From assembly GCF_051020955.1 (NCBI RefSeq), contig NW_027476155.1, positions 1 to 64,000 of the forward strand: 64,000 nucleotides of DNA. The letters run 5' to 3'. The notes beneath the pieces were generated by a model. That model saw nothing but the letters and a program-made list of their open reading frames with translations. It ran no database searches and was not told where the DNA came from. Source of the stretch: Megalopta genalis (lineage: Eukaryota; Arthropoda; Insecta; Hymenoptera; Halictidae). Shown here in pieces: positions 26,001 through 41,000 of this stretch. How positions within the stretch are numbered: the first letter of the stretch is position 1; each line of letters begins with the position of its first letter. Made by a program: the position numbers and the translations under genes.

Positions 26001-29000
26001 AAGCTAACTCATCTGTAACGCATGCAGTTGAAGGTGAATCATGTATATCACAAGTATTTGAATCTAAACCGTTTGATTCGCATGGATTTGAAGATAAGCC
26101 TTCTACTTCGCATTGATTCGCAGCTAAATCATGTGTTTCGCTTGGTTTTGAAGCTAACTCTTTTGTTTCGCCTGCATTTGAAGATAAATCATGTACATCA
26201 CAAGTATTTGTAGCTAAACCGTTTGATTCGCATGGATTTGAAGCTAAGCCTTCTACTTCGCATTGATTTGCAGCTATATCATGTGTTTCGATTGCTTTTG
26301 AAGCTAACTCGTTTGTTTCGCATGCAGTTGAAGCTGAATCATGTATATCACAAGTATTTGAAGCTAAACCATTTCTTTCGCATGAATTTGAAGCTAAGCC
26401 TTCTACTTCGCATTGATTTGAAGCTAAATCATGTGTGTCGTTTGGTTTTGATGCTAACTCGTTTGTTTCGCATGCAGTTGAAGCTAAATCATGTATATCA
26501 CAAGAATTTGAAGCTAAACCATTTGTTTCGCATGGATTTGAAGATAAGCCTCGTACTTCGCATTAATTTGAAGCTAACTCGATTGATTCGACTGCATTTG
26601 AATCTATATCACTTATATCGCAATTATCTGAAGATAAATCATTTGCTTCTCATGTATTTGAAGCTAAGCCGTCTATTTCGCACTGATTTGAAGCTAAATC
26701 AAATGTTTCGCATGGATTTGAAGCTAACTCTTTTGTTTCGCCTGCATTTGAAGATAAATCATGTATATCACAAGTATTTGAAGCTAAACCGTTTGATTCG
26801 CATGGATTTGAAGATATGCCTTCTACATCGCATTGATTTGAAGCTAAATCATGTGTTACGCTGTGATTTGTAGCTAACTCGTTTGTTTCGCATGCAGTTG
26901 ATGCTAAATCATGTTTATCAAAAGTATTTGAAGCTATAGCATTTGTTTCGCATGGTTTTGAAGCTAAGCCTTCTACTTCGCATTGATTTGAAGTTAAATC
27001 ATGTGTTTCTCTTTGATTTGAAGCAAACTTGTTTGCTTCGCATGCAGTTGAAGCTAATTCATGTTTATCACAAGTATCTGAATCTAAACCATCTGTTTCG
27101 CAAGACTATGAAGCTATGAAGATAAACCATGTGTTTCGCTTGGTTTTGAAGCTAACTCGTTTGTTTCGTTTGCAGTTGAAGCTAAATCACGTTTATCACA
27201 AGTATCTGAATATAAACCATCTGTGTCGCATGACTATTGAGCTAAACCATGTGTTTCGCATGAATTTGAAGCTAAATGATGTGTTTCGCATGGATATGAA
27301 GCTAACTCTTTTGTTTCGCCTGCATTTGAAGATAAATAATGTATATCACAAGTACTTGATGCACAAGCGTTTGATTCGCATGGATTTGAAGCTAAGCCTT
27401 CTACTTCGCATTGATTTGCAGCTAAATCATGTGTTACGCTTGGTTTTGAAGCTAACTCTTTTGTTTCTCCTGCATTTGAAGATAAATCATTTATATCACA
27501 AGTACTTGAAGCTCAACCATTTGATTCGCATGTATTTGGAGCTAAGCCTTCTACTTCGCATTGATTTGAAGCTAAATCATGTGTTTCGTTTGGATTTGAA
27601 GCAAACACGTTTGTTTCTCATGCAGTTGAAGCTATATCACTTATGTTCGCAAGTATTTGGAGCTAAATCATTCGTTTCGCACGGAGTTGAAGCTAAACCT
27701 TCTACTTCGCATTGATTTGAAGCTAAATCAAGTGTTTCGCTTGGATTTGAAGCTAACTCGTTTGTTTCGCATGCAGTTGTAGCTAAATCATGTATGTCAC
27801 AAGTATTTGAAGCTAAACCATTTCTTTCGCATGAATTTGAAGCTAAGCCTTCTACTTCGCATTGATTTGAAGCTAACTCGATTGTTTCGCCTGCATTTGA
27901 AGCTGAATCATGTATATCACAAGTATTTGAAGCTAAACCATTTGTTTCGCATGAATTTGAAGCTAAGCCTTCTACTTGGCATTGATTTGAATCCAAATCA
28001 TGTGTTTCGCTTGGTTTTGAAGCTAACTCATCTGTAACGCATGCAGTTGAAGGTGAATCATGTATATCACAAGTATTTGAATCTAAACCGTTTGATTCGC
28101 ATGGATTTGAAGATAAGCCTTCTACTTCGCATTGATTTGCAGCTAAATCATGTGTTTCGCTTGGTTTTGAAGCTAACTCTTTTGTTTCGCCTACATTTGA
28201 AGATAAATCATGTACATCACAAGTATTTGAAGCTAAACCGTTTGATTCGCATGGATTTGAAGCTAAGCCTTCTACTTCGCATTGATTTGCAGCTAAATCA
28301 TGTGTTTCGCTTGCTTTTGAAGCTAACTCGTTTGTTTCGCATGCAGTTGAAGGTGAATCATGTATATCACAAGTATTTGAATCTAAACCGTTTGATTCGC
28401 ATGGATTTGAAGATAAGCCTTCTACTTCGCATTGATTTGCAGCTAAATCATGTGTTTCGCTTGGTTTTGAAGCTAACTCTTTTGTTTCGCATGCAGTTGT
28501 AGCTAAATCATGTATATCACAAGTATTTGAAGATAATCCATTTGTTTTGCATGGATTCGAAAATCAGCCTTCTATTTCGCATTGATTTGAAGCTAAATCA
28601 TGTATTTCGCATGGATTTGAATCTAACTCGATTGTTTCGCGTGCTTTTATAGCTATATCACATATATCGCAATTATCTGAATATAAATCATTTGTTTCTC
28701 ATGTATTTGAAGCTGAACCTACTACTTCGCATTGATTTGCAGCTAAATCATGTGTTTCGCTTGGTTTTGAAGCTAACTCTTTTGTTTCGCCTGCATTTGA
28801 AGGTGAATCATGTATATCACAAGTATTTGAATCTAAACCGTTTGATTCGCATGGATTTGAAGCTAAGCCTTCTACTTCGCATTGATTTGCAGCTAAATCA
28901 TGTGTTTCGCTTGGTTTTGAAGCTAACTCGTTTGTTTCGCATGCAGTTGATGCTGAATCATGTATATCACAAGTATTTGAAGCTAAGCCATTTCGTTCGC

Positions 29001-32000
29001 ATGAATTTGAAGCTAAGCCTTCTACTTCGCATTGATTTGAAGCTAAATCATGTGTTTCGCATGAATTTGAAGCTAACTCGTTTGTTTCGCATGCAGTTGA
29101 AGCTAAATCATGTATATCACAAGAATTTGAAGCTAAACCATTTGTTTCGCATGGATTTGAAGATATGCCTCGTACTTCGCATTAATTTGAAGCTAACTCG
29201 ATTGATTCGACTGCATTTGAATCTATATCACTCATATCGCAATTGTCTGAAGATAAATCATTTGCTTCTCATGTATTTGAAGCTAATCCGTCTATTTCGC
29301 ACTGATTTGAAGCTAAATCAAATGTTTCGCATGGATTTGAAGCTAACTCTTTTGTTTCGCCTGCATTTGAAGATAAATCATCTATATCACAAGTATTTGA
29401 AGCTAAACCGTTTGATTCGCATGTATTTGAAGCTAAGCCGTCAACTTCGCATTGATTTGCAGCTAAATCATGTGTTTCGCTTGGTTTTGAAGCTTTCTCG
29501 ATTGTTTCGCATGCAGTTGAAGCTAAATCATGTATATCACAAGTATTTGAAGCTGAACCATTCGCTTCACATGGATTCGAAGTTAAAACATCCACTTCGC
29601 ATTGATTTGAAGCTAAATCATGTGTTTCGCATGAATTTGAAGCTAACTCGTTTGTTTCGCATGTAGTTGAAGCTAAATCATGTATATCACAAGTGTTTGA
29701 AGCTAAACCATTTGCTTCGCATCTAATTGAAGCTTAGCCTTCTACTGCGCATTGATTTGAAGCTAAATCATGTGTTTCGCATGAATTTGAAGCTAAACCA
29801 TTCGTTGCGCATGGAGTTGGAGCTAAGCCTTCCACTTCGCATTGATTTGAAGCTAAATTATGTGTTTCGCTTGGATTTGAAGCTAACTTGTTTGTTTCGC
29901 ATGCAGTTGTAGCTAAATCATGTATATCACAAGTATTTGAAGATAATCCATTTGTTTTGCATGGATTCGAAAATCAGCCTTCTATTTCGCATTGATTTGA
30001 AGCTAAATCATGTGTTTCTCATGGATTTGAAGCTAACTCGTTTGTTTCGCATGCAGTTGAAGCTAATTCATGTATATCACAAGTATTTGAAGCTAAATCA
30101 TTTGTTTCGCATGGATTTGAATATAATCCGTTTACTTCGCAATTGATTTGAAGCTAAACCATTTGTTTCGCATGGATTTGAAGCTAACTCTATTGTTTCG
30201 CCTGCATTTGAAGATAAATCATGTATATCACAAGTATTTGAAGCTAAACCGTTTGATTCGCATGGCTTTGAAGCTAAGCCTTCTACTTCGCATTGATTTG
30301 CAGCTAAATCATGTGTTTCGCATGGTTTTGAAGCTACCTCGATTGTTTCGCATGCAGTTGAAGCTAAATCATGTATATCACAAGTATTTTAAGCTAAACC
30401 ATTTGTTTCTCATGTATTTGATGCTAAGCCTTCCACTTCGCATTGATTTGAAGCTAACTCGATTGTTTCGCCTGCATATGAATCTATATCACTTATATCG
30501 CAATTATCTGAAGATAAATCATTCGTTTCTCATATATTTGAAGATAAGCCTTGTACTTCGCATTGATTTGTAGCTAAATCATGCGTTTCGCTTGGTTTTG
30601 AAGATAACTCGTTTGTTTCGCATGCAGTTGAAGCTAAATCATGTTTATCACAAGTATCTGAATATAAACCATCTGTTTCGCATGAATATTAAGCTAAACC
30701 ATGTGTTTCGCATGAATTTGAAGCTAAATGATGTGTTTCAATTGGTTTTGAAGCTAACTCTTTTGTTTCGCCTGCATTTGAAGATAAATCATGTATAGCA
30801 CAAGTATTTGAATCTAAACCATTTCTTTCGCATGGATTTGAAGATAAGCCTTCTACTTCGCATTGATTTGAAGCTAATTCGATTGTTTCGCCTGCATTTG
30901 AAGCTATATCACTTATATCGCAATTATCTGAAGATAAATCACTTGTTTCTCATGTATTTGAAGCTAAGCCTTCCACTTCGCATTGATTTGAACCTAAATA
31001 ATGTGTTTCGCTTGGATTTGACGGTAAAGCGTTTGTTTCGCATGCAGTTGAAGCTAAATCATGTATATCACAAGTATTTGAAGCTAAACCATTTGTTTCT
31101 CATGTATTAGAAACTAAGCGTTCCAATTCGCATTGATTTGAATCTCACTCGATTGTTTCGCCTGCATATGAAGCTATATCACTTATATCGCAATTATCTG
31201 AAGGTAAATCATTTGTTTCTCATGTATTTGAAGATAAGCCTTGTACTTCGCATTGATTTGAAGCTAACTCGATTGTTTCGCCTGCTTATGAAGCTATATC
31301 ACTTATATCGCAATTATCTAAAGATAAATCATTTGTTTCGCATGAATTTGAATCTAAGCCTTCTACTTCGCATTGATTTGCAGCTAACTCGATTGTTTCG
31401 CCTGCATTTGAAGCTGAATCATGTATATCACAAGTACTTGAAGCTAAACCATTTGTTTCGCATGAATTTGAAGCTAAGCCTTCTACTTGGCATTGATTTG
31501 AATCTAAATCATGTGTTTCGCTTGGTTTTGAAGCTAACTCATCTGTAACGCATGCAGTTGAAGGTGAATCATGTATATCACAAGTATTTGAATCTAAACC
31601 GTTTGATTCGCAAGGATTTGAAGATAAGCCTTCTACTTCGCATTGATTCGCAGCTAAATCATGTGTTTCGCTTGGATTTGAAGCAAACACGTTTGTTTCT
31701 CATGCAGTTGAAGCTATATCACTTATGTTCGCAAGTATTTGGAGCTAAATCATTCGTTTCGCACGGAGTTGAAGCTAAACCTTCTACTTCGCATTGATTT
31801 GAAGCTAAATCAAGTGTTTCGCTTGGATTTGAAGCTAACTCGTTTGTTTCGCATGCAGTTGTAGCTAAATCATGTATATCACAAGTATTTGAAGATAATC
31901 CATTTGTTTTGCATGGATTCGAAAATCAGCCTTCTATTTCGCATTGATTTGAAGCTAAATCATGTGTTTCTCATGGATTTGAAGCTAACTCGTTTGTTTC

Positions 32001-35000
32001 GCATGCAGTTGAAGCTAAATCACGTTTATCACAAGTATCTGAATATAAACCATCTGTGTCGCATGACTATTGAGCTAAACCATGTGTTTCGCATGAATTT
32101 GAAGCTAAATGATGTGTTTCGCATGGATATGAAGCTAACTCTTTTGTTTCGCCTGCATTTGAAGATAAATAATGTATATCACAAGTACTTGATGCACCAG
32201 CGTTTGATTCGCATGGATTTGAAGCTAAGCCTTCTACTTCGCATTGATTTGTAGCTAAATCATGTGTTACGCTTGGTTTTGAAGCTAACTCTTTTGTTTC
32301 GCCTGCATTTGAAGATAAATCATTTATATCACAAGTACTTGAAGCTCAACCATTTGATTCGCATGTATTTGGAGCTAAGCCTTCTACTTCGCATTGATTT
32401 GAAGCTAAATCATGTGTTTCGTTTGGATTTGAAGCAAACACGTTTGTTTCTCATGCAGTTGAAGCTATATCACTTATGTTCGCAAGTATTTGGAGCTAAA
32501 TCATTCGTTTCGCACGGAGTTGAAGCTAAACCTTCTACTTCGCATTGATTTGAAGGCTAAATCAAGTGTTCGCTTGGATTTGAAGCTAACTCGTTTGTTT
32601 CGCATGCAGTTGAAGCAAAATCATGTATGTCACAAGTATTTGAAGCTAAACCATTTCTTTCGCATGAATTTGAAGCTAAGCCTTCTACTTCGCATTGATT
32701 TGAAGCTAACTCGATTGTTTCGCCTGCATTTGAAGCTGAATCATGTATATCACAAGTATTTGAAGCTAAACCATTTGTTTCGCATGAATTTGAAGCTAAG
32801 CCTTCTACTTGGCATTGATTTGAATCCAAATCATGTGTTTCGCTTGGTTTTGAAGCTAACTCATCTGTAACGCATGCAGTTGAAGGTGAATCATGTATAT
32901 CACAAGTATTTGAATCTAAACCGTTTGATTCGCATGGATTTGAAGCTAAGCCTTCTACTTCGCATTGATTTGCAGCTATATCATGTGTTTCGATTGCTTT
33001 TGAAGCTAACTCGTTTGTTTCGCATGCAGTTGAAGCTGAATCATGTATATCACAAGTATTTGAAGCTAAACCATTTCTTTCGCATGAATTTGAAGCTAAG
33101 CCTTCTACTTCGCATTGATTTGAAGCTAAATCATGTGTGTCGTTTGGTTTTGATGCTAACTCGTTTGTTTCGCATGCAGTTGAAGCTAAATCATGTATAT
33201 CACAAGAATTTGAAGCTAAACCATTTGTTTCGCATGGATTTGAAGATAAGCCTCGTACTTCGCATTAATTTGAAGCTAACTCGATTGATTCGACTGCATT
33301 TGAATCTATATCACTTATATCGCAATTATCTGAAGATAAATCATTTGCTTCTCATGTATTTGAAGCTAAGCCGTCTATTTCGCACTGATTTGAAGCTAAA
33401 TCAAATGTTTCGCATGGATTTGAAGCTAACTCTTTTGTTTCGCCTGCATTTGAAGATAAATCATGTATATCACAAGTATTTGAAGCTAAACCGTTTGATT
33501 CGCATGGATTTGAAGATATGCCTTCTACATCGCATTGATTTGAAGCTAAATCATGTGTTACGCTGTGATTTGTAGCTAACTCGTTTGTTTCGCATGCAGT
33601 TGATGCTAAATCATGTTTATCAAAAGTATTTGAAGCTATAGCATTTGTTTCGCATGGTTTTGAAGCTAAGCCTTCTACTTCGCATTGATTTGAAGTTAAA
33701 TCATGTGTTTCTCTTTGATTTGAAGCAAACTTGTTTGCTTCGCATGCAGTTGAAGCTAATTCATGTTTATCACAAGTATCTGAATCTAAACCATCTGTTT
33801 CGCAAGACTATGAAGCTATGAAGATAAACCATGTGTTTCGCTTGGTTTTGAAGCTAACTCGTTTGTTTCGTTTGCAGTTGAAGCTAAATCACGTTTATCA
33901 CAAGTATCTGAATATAAACCATCTGTGTCGCATGACTATTGAGCTAAACCATGTGTTTCGCATGAATTTGAAGCTAAATGATGTGTTTCGCATGGATATG
34001 AAGCTAACTCTTTTGTTTCGCCTGCATTTGAAGATAAATAATGTATATCACAAGTACTTGATGCACAAGCGTTTGATTCGCATGGATTTGAAGCTAAGCC
34101 TTCTACTTCGCATTGATTTGCAGCTAAATCATGTGTTACGCTTGGTTTTGAAGCTAACTCTTTTGTTTCGCCTGCATTTGAAGATAAATCATTTATATCA
34201 CAAGTACTTGAAGCTCAACCATTTGATTCGCATGTATTTGGAGCTAAGCCTTCTACTTCGCATTGATTTGAAGCTAAATCATGTGTTTCGTTTGGATTTG
34301 AAGCAAACACGTTTGTTTCTCATGCAGTTGAAGCTATATCACTTATGTTCGCAAGTATTTGGAGCTAAATCATTCGTTTCGCACGGAGTTGAAGCTAAAC
34401 CTTCTACTTCGCATTGATTTGAAGCTAAATCAAGTGTTTCGCTTGGATTTGAAGCTAACTCGTTTGTTTCGCATGCAGTTGTAGCTAAATCATGTATATC
34501 ACAAGTATTTGAAGATAATCCATTTGTTTTGCATGGATTCGAAAATCAGCCTTCTATTTCGCATTGATTTGAAGCTAAATCATGTGTTTCTCATGGATTT
34601 GAAGCTAACTCGTTTGTTTCGCATGCAGTTGAAGCTAATTCATGTATATCACAAGTATTTGAAGCTAAATCATTTGTTTCGCATGGATTTGAATATAATC
34701 CGTTTACTTCGCAATTGATTTGAAGCTAAACCATTTGTTTCGCATGGAATTAAAGCTAAACCTTCTACTTCGCATTGATTTGAAACTAAATCATGTATTT
34801 CGCATGGATTTGAATCTAACTCGATTGTTTCGCGTGCTTTTATAGCTATATCACATATATCGCAATTATCTGAATATAAATCATTTGTTTCTCATGTATT
34901 TGAAGCTGAACCTACTACTTCGCATTGATTTGCAGCTAAATCATGTGTTTCGCTTGGTTTTGAAGCTAACTCTTTTGTTTCGCCTGCATTTGAAGGTGAA

Positions 35001-38000
35001 TCATGTATATCACAAGTATTTGAAGCTAAACCGTTTGATTCGCATGGCTTTGAAGCTAAGCCTTCTACTTCGCATTGATTTGCAGCTAAATCATGTGTTT
35101 CGCATGGTTTTGAAGCTACCTCGATTGTTTCGCATGCAGTTGAAGCTAAATCATGTATATCACAAGTATTTTAAGCTAAACCATTTGTTTCTCATGTATT
35201 TGATGCTAAGCCTTCCACTTCGCATTGATTTGAAGCTAACTCGATTGTTTCGCCTGCATATGAATCTATATCACTTATATCGCAATTATCTGAAGATAAA
35301 TCATTCGTTTCTCATATATTTGAAGATAAGCCTTGTACTTCGCATTGATTTGTAGCTAAATCATGCGTTTCGCTTGGTTTTGAAGATAACTCGTTTGTTT
35401 CGCATGCAGTTGAAGCTAAATCATGTTTATCACAAGTATCTGAATATAAACCATCTGTTTCGCATGAATATTAAGCTAAACCATGTGTTTCGCATGAATT
35501 TGAAGCTAAATGATGTGTTTCAATTGGTTTTGAAGCTAACTCTTTTGTTTCGCCTGCATTTGAAGATAAATCATGTATAGCACAAGTATTTGAATCTAAA
35601 CCATTTCTTTCGCATGGATTTGAAGATGAGCCTTCTACTTCGCATTGATTTGAAGCTAATTCGATTGTTTCGCCTGCATTTGAAGCTATATCACTTATAT
35701 CGCAATTATCTGAAGATAAATCACTTGTTTCTCATGTATTTGAAGCTAAGCCTTCCACTTCGCATTGATTTGAACCTAAATAATGTGTTTCGCTTGGATT
35801 TGACGGTAAAGCGTTTGTTTCGCATGCAGTTGAAGCTAAATCATGTATATCACAAGTATTTGAAGCTAAACCATTTGTTTCTCATGTATTAGAAACTAAG
35901 CGTTCCAATTCGCATTGATTTGAATCTCACTCGATTGTTTCGCCTGCATATGAAGCTATATCACTTATATCGCAATTATCTGAAGGTAAATCATTTGTTT
36001 CTCATGTATTTGAAGATAAGCCTTGTACTTCGCATTGATTTGAAGCTAACTCGATTGTTTCGCCTGCTTATGAAGCTATATCACTTATATCGCAATTATC
36101 TAAAGATAAATCATTTGTTTCGCATGAATTTGAATCTAAGCCTTCTACTTCGCATTGATTTGCAGCTAACTCGATTGTTTCGCCTGCATTTGAAGCTGAA
36201 TCATGTATATCACAAGTACTTGAAGCTAAACCATTTGTTTCGCATGAATTTGAAGCTAAGCCTTCTACTTGGCATTGATTTGAATCTAAATCATGTGTTT
36301 CGCTTGGTTTTGAAGCTAACTCATCTGTAACGCATGCAGTTGAAGGTGAATCATGTATATCACAAGTATTTGAATCTAAACCGTTTGATTCGCATGGATT
36401 TGAAGATAAGCCTTCTACTTCGCATTGATTCGCAGCTAAATCATGTGTTTCGCTTGGTTTTGAAGCTAACTCTTTTGTTTCGCCTGCATTTGAAGATAAA
36501 TCATGTACATCACAAGTATTTGTAGCTAAACCGTTTGATTCGCATGGATTTGAAGCTAAGCCTTCTACTTCGCATTGATTTGCAGCTATATCATGTGTTT
36601 CGATTGCTTTTGAAGCTAACTCGTTTGTTTCGCATGCAGTTGAAGCTGAATCATGTATATCACAAGTATTTGAAGCTAAACCATTTCTTTCGCATGAATT
36701 TGAAGCTAAGCCTTCTACTTCGCATTGATTTGAAGCTAAATCATGTGTGTCGTTTGGTTTTGATGCTAACTCGTTTGTTTCGCATGCAGTTGAAGCTAAA
36801 TCATGTATATCACAAGAATTTGAAGCTAAACCATTTGTTTCGCATAGATTTGAAGATAAGCCTCCTACTTCGCATTAATTTGAAGCTAACTCAATTGATT
36901 CGACGGCATTTGAATCTATATCACTTATGTCGCAATTATCTGAAGATAAATCATTTGCTTCTCATGTATTTGAAGCTAAGCCGTCTATTTCGCACTGATT
37001 TGAAGCTCAATCATATGTTTGGCATGGATTTGAAGCTGCATCACTTATATCGCAATTATCTGAATATGAATCATTTGTTTTTCGTGTGTTTGAAGCTAAG
37101 CCTTCTACTTCGCATTGATTCGAAGCTAAATCATGTGAATCGCATGGATTTGAAGCTAACTCGTTTGTTTCGCATGCAGTTGAAGCTAAATCATGTATAT
37201 CGCAAGTATGTGAAGCTAAACCATTTGTTTCGGATGGATTTGAAGATAAGCCTTCTACTTCGCATTGATTTAAATCCAAATCTTGTGTATGGAATGGATT
37301 TGAAGTTAACTCGTTTGATTCGCCTGCATTTGAAGATAAATCATGTATATCACAAGTATTTGAAGCTAAACCATTTGTTTCGCATGGATTTGAAGATAAG
37401 CCTCCTACTTCCCATTAATTTGAAGCTAACTCGATTGATTCGACTGCATTTGAATCTATATCACTTATATCGCAATTATCTGAAGATAAATAATTTGCTT
37501 CTCATGTATTTGAAGCTAAGCCGTCTATTTCGCATTGATTTGAAGTTAAATCATGTGTTTCGCATGGATTTGAAGCTAACTCGTTTGCTTCGCATGCATT
37601 TGAAGCTGAATCATGTATATCACAAGTATTTGAAGATAAACCATTTGTTTCGCATGAATTTGAAACTAAGCCTTCTACTTCGCATTGATTTGCTGCTAAA
37701 TCATGTGTTTCGCTGGGATTTGAAGCTAACTCGTTTGTTTCGCATGCAGTTGAAGCCAAATCATGTTTATCAAAAGTATTTGAAGCTATAGCATTTGTTT
37801 CGCATGGATTTGAAGCTAAGCCATTTACTTCTCATTGAGTTGAAGTTAAATCATGTGTTTCTCCTGGAATTGAAGCAAACTTGTTTGTTTCGCATGCTGT
37901 TGAAGCTAAATCATGTTTATCACAAGTATCTGAATCTAAACCATCTGTTTCGCAAGAATATGAAGCTATGAAGCCAAACCATGTGTTTCGAATGAATTTG

Positions 38001-41000
38001 AAACTAAATGATGTGTTTCGCATGGATTTGAAGCTAACTCTTTTGTTTCGACTGCATCTGAAGATAAATCATGTATATCACAAGTATTTGAAGCTAAACC
38101 GTTTGATTCGCATGGATTTGAAGCTAAGCCTTCTACTTCGCATTGATTTGCAGCTAAATCATGTGTTTCGCTTGGTTTTGAAGCTAACTCGTTAGTTTCG
38201 CTTGCAGTTGAAGCTGAATCATGTATATCACAATTATTTGAAGCTAAACCATTTCTTTCGCATGAATTTGAAGCTAAGCCTTCTACTTCGCATTGATTTG
38301 AAGCTAACTCGATTGTTTCGCCTGCATTTGAAGCTGAATCATGTATGTCACAAGTATTTGAAGCTAAACCATATGTTCCGCATCAATTTGAATCTAAGCC
38401 TCCTACGTCGCATGAATTTGAATCTAAATCATGTGTTTCGCTTGGATTTGAAGCTAACTCGTTTGTTTCGCATGCAGTTGAAGCTAAATCATGTATATCA
38501 AAAGTATTCGAAGCTAAACCATTTGTATCGCATGGATTTGAAGCTAAGCCTTCTAATGCGCAATGATTCGAAGCTAAATCATGTGTATTGCTTGGATTTG
38601 AATCTAACTCGATTGTTGCGCATTCCTTCTACTTCGAATTCATTTGAAGTTTGGATTAGAAGCTAACTCGATTGTTTCGCAATGCAGTTTATGCTAAATC
38701 ATGTATAAAACATGTATTTAAAGTTAAACCATTTATTTCGCATGTATTTGAAGCTAAGACTTATACTTTGCATGAAATTGAAGCTAAATCATGTGTTTCG
38801 CTTGGATTTGAAGCTAACTCGTTAGTTTCGCATGCAGTTGAAGCTATATCGCTTATATTCGCAAGTATTTGAAGCCAAATCATTCGTTTCGCATAAATTT
38901 GAAACTAAGGCTACTACTTCGCATTGATTTGAAGCTAAATCATGTGTTTCGCTTGGATTTGAAGCTAACTCGTTTGTTCCGCATGCAGTTGAAGCTAAAT
39001 CATGTATATCACAAGTATTTGAAGCTAAACCATTCGTTTCGCATGGATTTGAATCTAATCCTCCTACTTCGCATGAATTTGAAGCTATATCGCTTATATT
39101 CGCAAGTATTTGAAGCCAAATCATTCGTTTCGCATGCAGTTGAAGCTAAATTATGTATAAACAAGTATTTGAAGCTAAACCATTTGCATCGCAAGGATTT
39201 GAAGCTAAACCATGTGATTCGCAAGAATTTGAAGCTAAATCATGTGTTTCGCTTGGATTTGAAACTAACTCGTTTGTTTCGCATGCAGTTGAAGCTATAT
39301 CGCTTATATTCACAAGTATATGAAACCAAATCATTCGATTCGCATGAATTTGAAACTAGGGCTTCTACTTCGCATTGATTTCAAGCTAAATCATGTGTTT
39401 CGCTTGGATTTGAAACTAACTCGTTTGTTTCGCATGCAGTTGAAGCTAAATCATGTATATCACAAGTATTTGAAGCTAAACCGTTCGTTTCGCAAGAACA
39501 TGAAGCTATGAAGCTAGTCCATGTGATTCGCATGAATTTGAAGCTAAATCATGTGATTCGCATGGATTTGAAGCTATATCACATTTATCGCAATTATCTG
39601 AAGATAAATCATTTGTTCCTCATGTATTTAAAGCTAAGCCTTCTACTTCGGAGGAATTTGAAGCTAAAGCATGTGTTTCGATTGGATTTGAAGCTAACTC
39701 GTTTGTTTCGCATGCAGTTGAAGCTATATCGCTTATATTCGCAAGTATTTGAAACCAAATCATTCGATTCGCATGAATTTGAAACTAGGGCTTCTACTTC
39801 GCATTGATTTCAAGCTAAATCATGTGTTTCGCTTGGATTTGAAGCTAACTCGTTTGTTTCGCATGCAGTTGAAGCTAAATCATGTATATCACAAGTATTT
39901 GAAGCTAAACCGTTCGTTTCGCATGGATTTGAATCTAAGCCTCCTACGTCGCATGAATTTGAATCTAAATCATGTGTTTCGCTTGGATTTGAAGCTAACT
40001 CGTTTGTTTCGCATGCAGTTGAAGCTAAATCATGTATATCACAAGTATTCGAAGCGAAACCATTTGAATCGCATGGATTTGAAGCTAAGCCTTCTAATGC
40101 GCAATGATTCGAAGCTAAATCATGTGTTTTGATTGGATTTGAAGCTAACTCGATTGGTTCGCAATGCACTTTACGGTAAATCATGTACAAAACATGTATT
40201 TGAAGCTAAACCATTTATTTCGCATGTATTTGAAGCTAAGACTTATACTTTGCATGAAATTGAAGCTAAATCATGTGTTTCGCTTGGATTTGAAGCTAAC
40301 TCGTTAGTTTCGCATGCAGTTGAAGCTATATCGCTTATATTCGCAAGTATTAGAAGCCAAATCATTCGTTTCGCATAAATTTGAAACTAAGGCAACTACT
40401 TCGCATGAATTTGAAGCTAAATCATGTGATTCGCATGGATTTGAAGCTATATCACATATATAACCCAATTATCTGAAGATAGATCATTTGTTTCTCATGT
40501 ATTTAAAGCTAAGCCTTCTACTTCGGAGGAATTTGAAGCTAAATCATGTGTTTCGATTGGATTTGAAGCTAACTCGTTTGTTTCGCATGCAGTTGAAGCT
40601 AAATCATGTATATCACAAGTATTCGAAGCTAAACCATTTGTATCGCATGGATTTGAATCTAAGCCTCCTACATCGCATGAATTTGAATCTAAATCATGTG
40701 TTTCGCTTGCATTTGAAGCTAATTCGTTTGTTTCGCATGCAGTTGAAGCTATATCGCTTATATTCGCAAGTATTTGAAACCAAATCATTCGATTCGCATG
40801 AATTTGAAACTAGGGCTTCTACTTCGCATTGATTTCAAGCTAAATCATGTGTTTCGCTTGGATTTGAAGCTAACTCGTTAGTTTCGCATGCAGTTGAAGC
40901 TATATCGCTTATATTCGCAAGTATTAGATGCCAAATCATTCGTTTCGCATAAATTTGAAACTAAGGCAACTACTTCGCATTGATTTGAAGCTAAATCATG

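Larger units (their letters stand above)
13987..38600. repeat. Zone B: mosaic part of the left array
   Basis: Zone B has units absent from most of zone A, such as ATCACTTATATCGCAATTA units (decad CDISDIASN), units with TTTGCAGCTAA (decad ending LAAN), and a 38-bp unit in which the eight bases TGAAGCTA are doubled (near 14,405, 16,240 and 27,115). Long blocks recur in direct orientation: about 19,160-20,740 with 23,705-25,285 (offset 4,545), 26,220-27,790 with 32,922-34,490 (offset 6,702) and 30,225-31,670 with 35,010-36,450 (offset 4,782). Zone A-type blocks recur inside it (19,190, 23,735 and 29,690). This looks like repeated shuffling of multi-kb blocks. No unique gene is seen. The boundary with zone C is gradual (38,200-38,700). 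Confidence 0.8.
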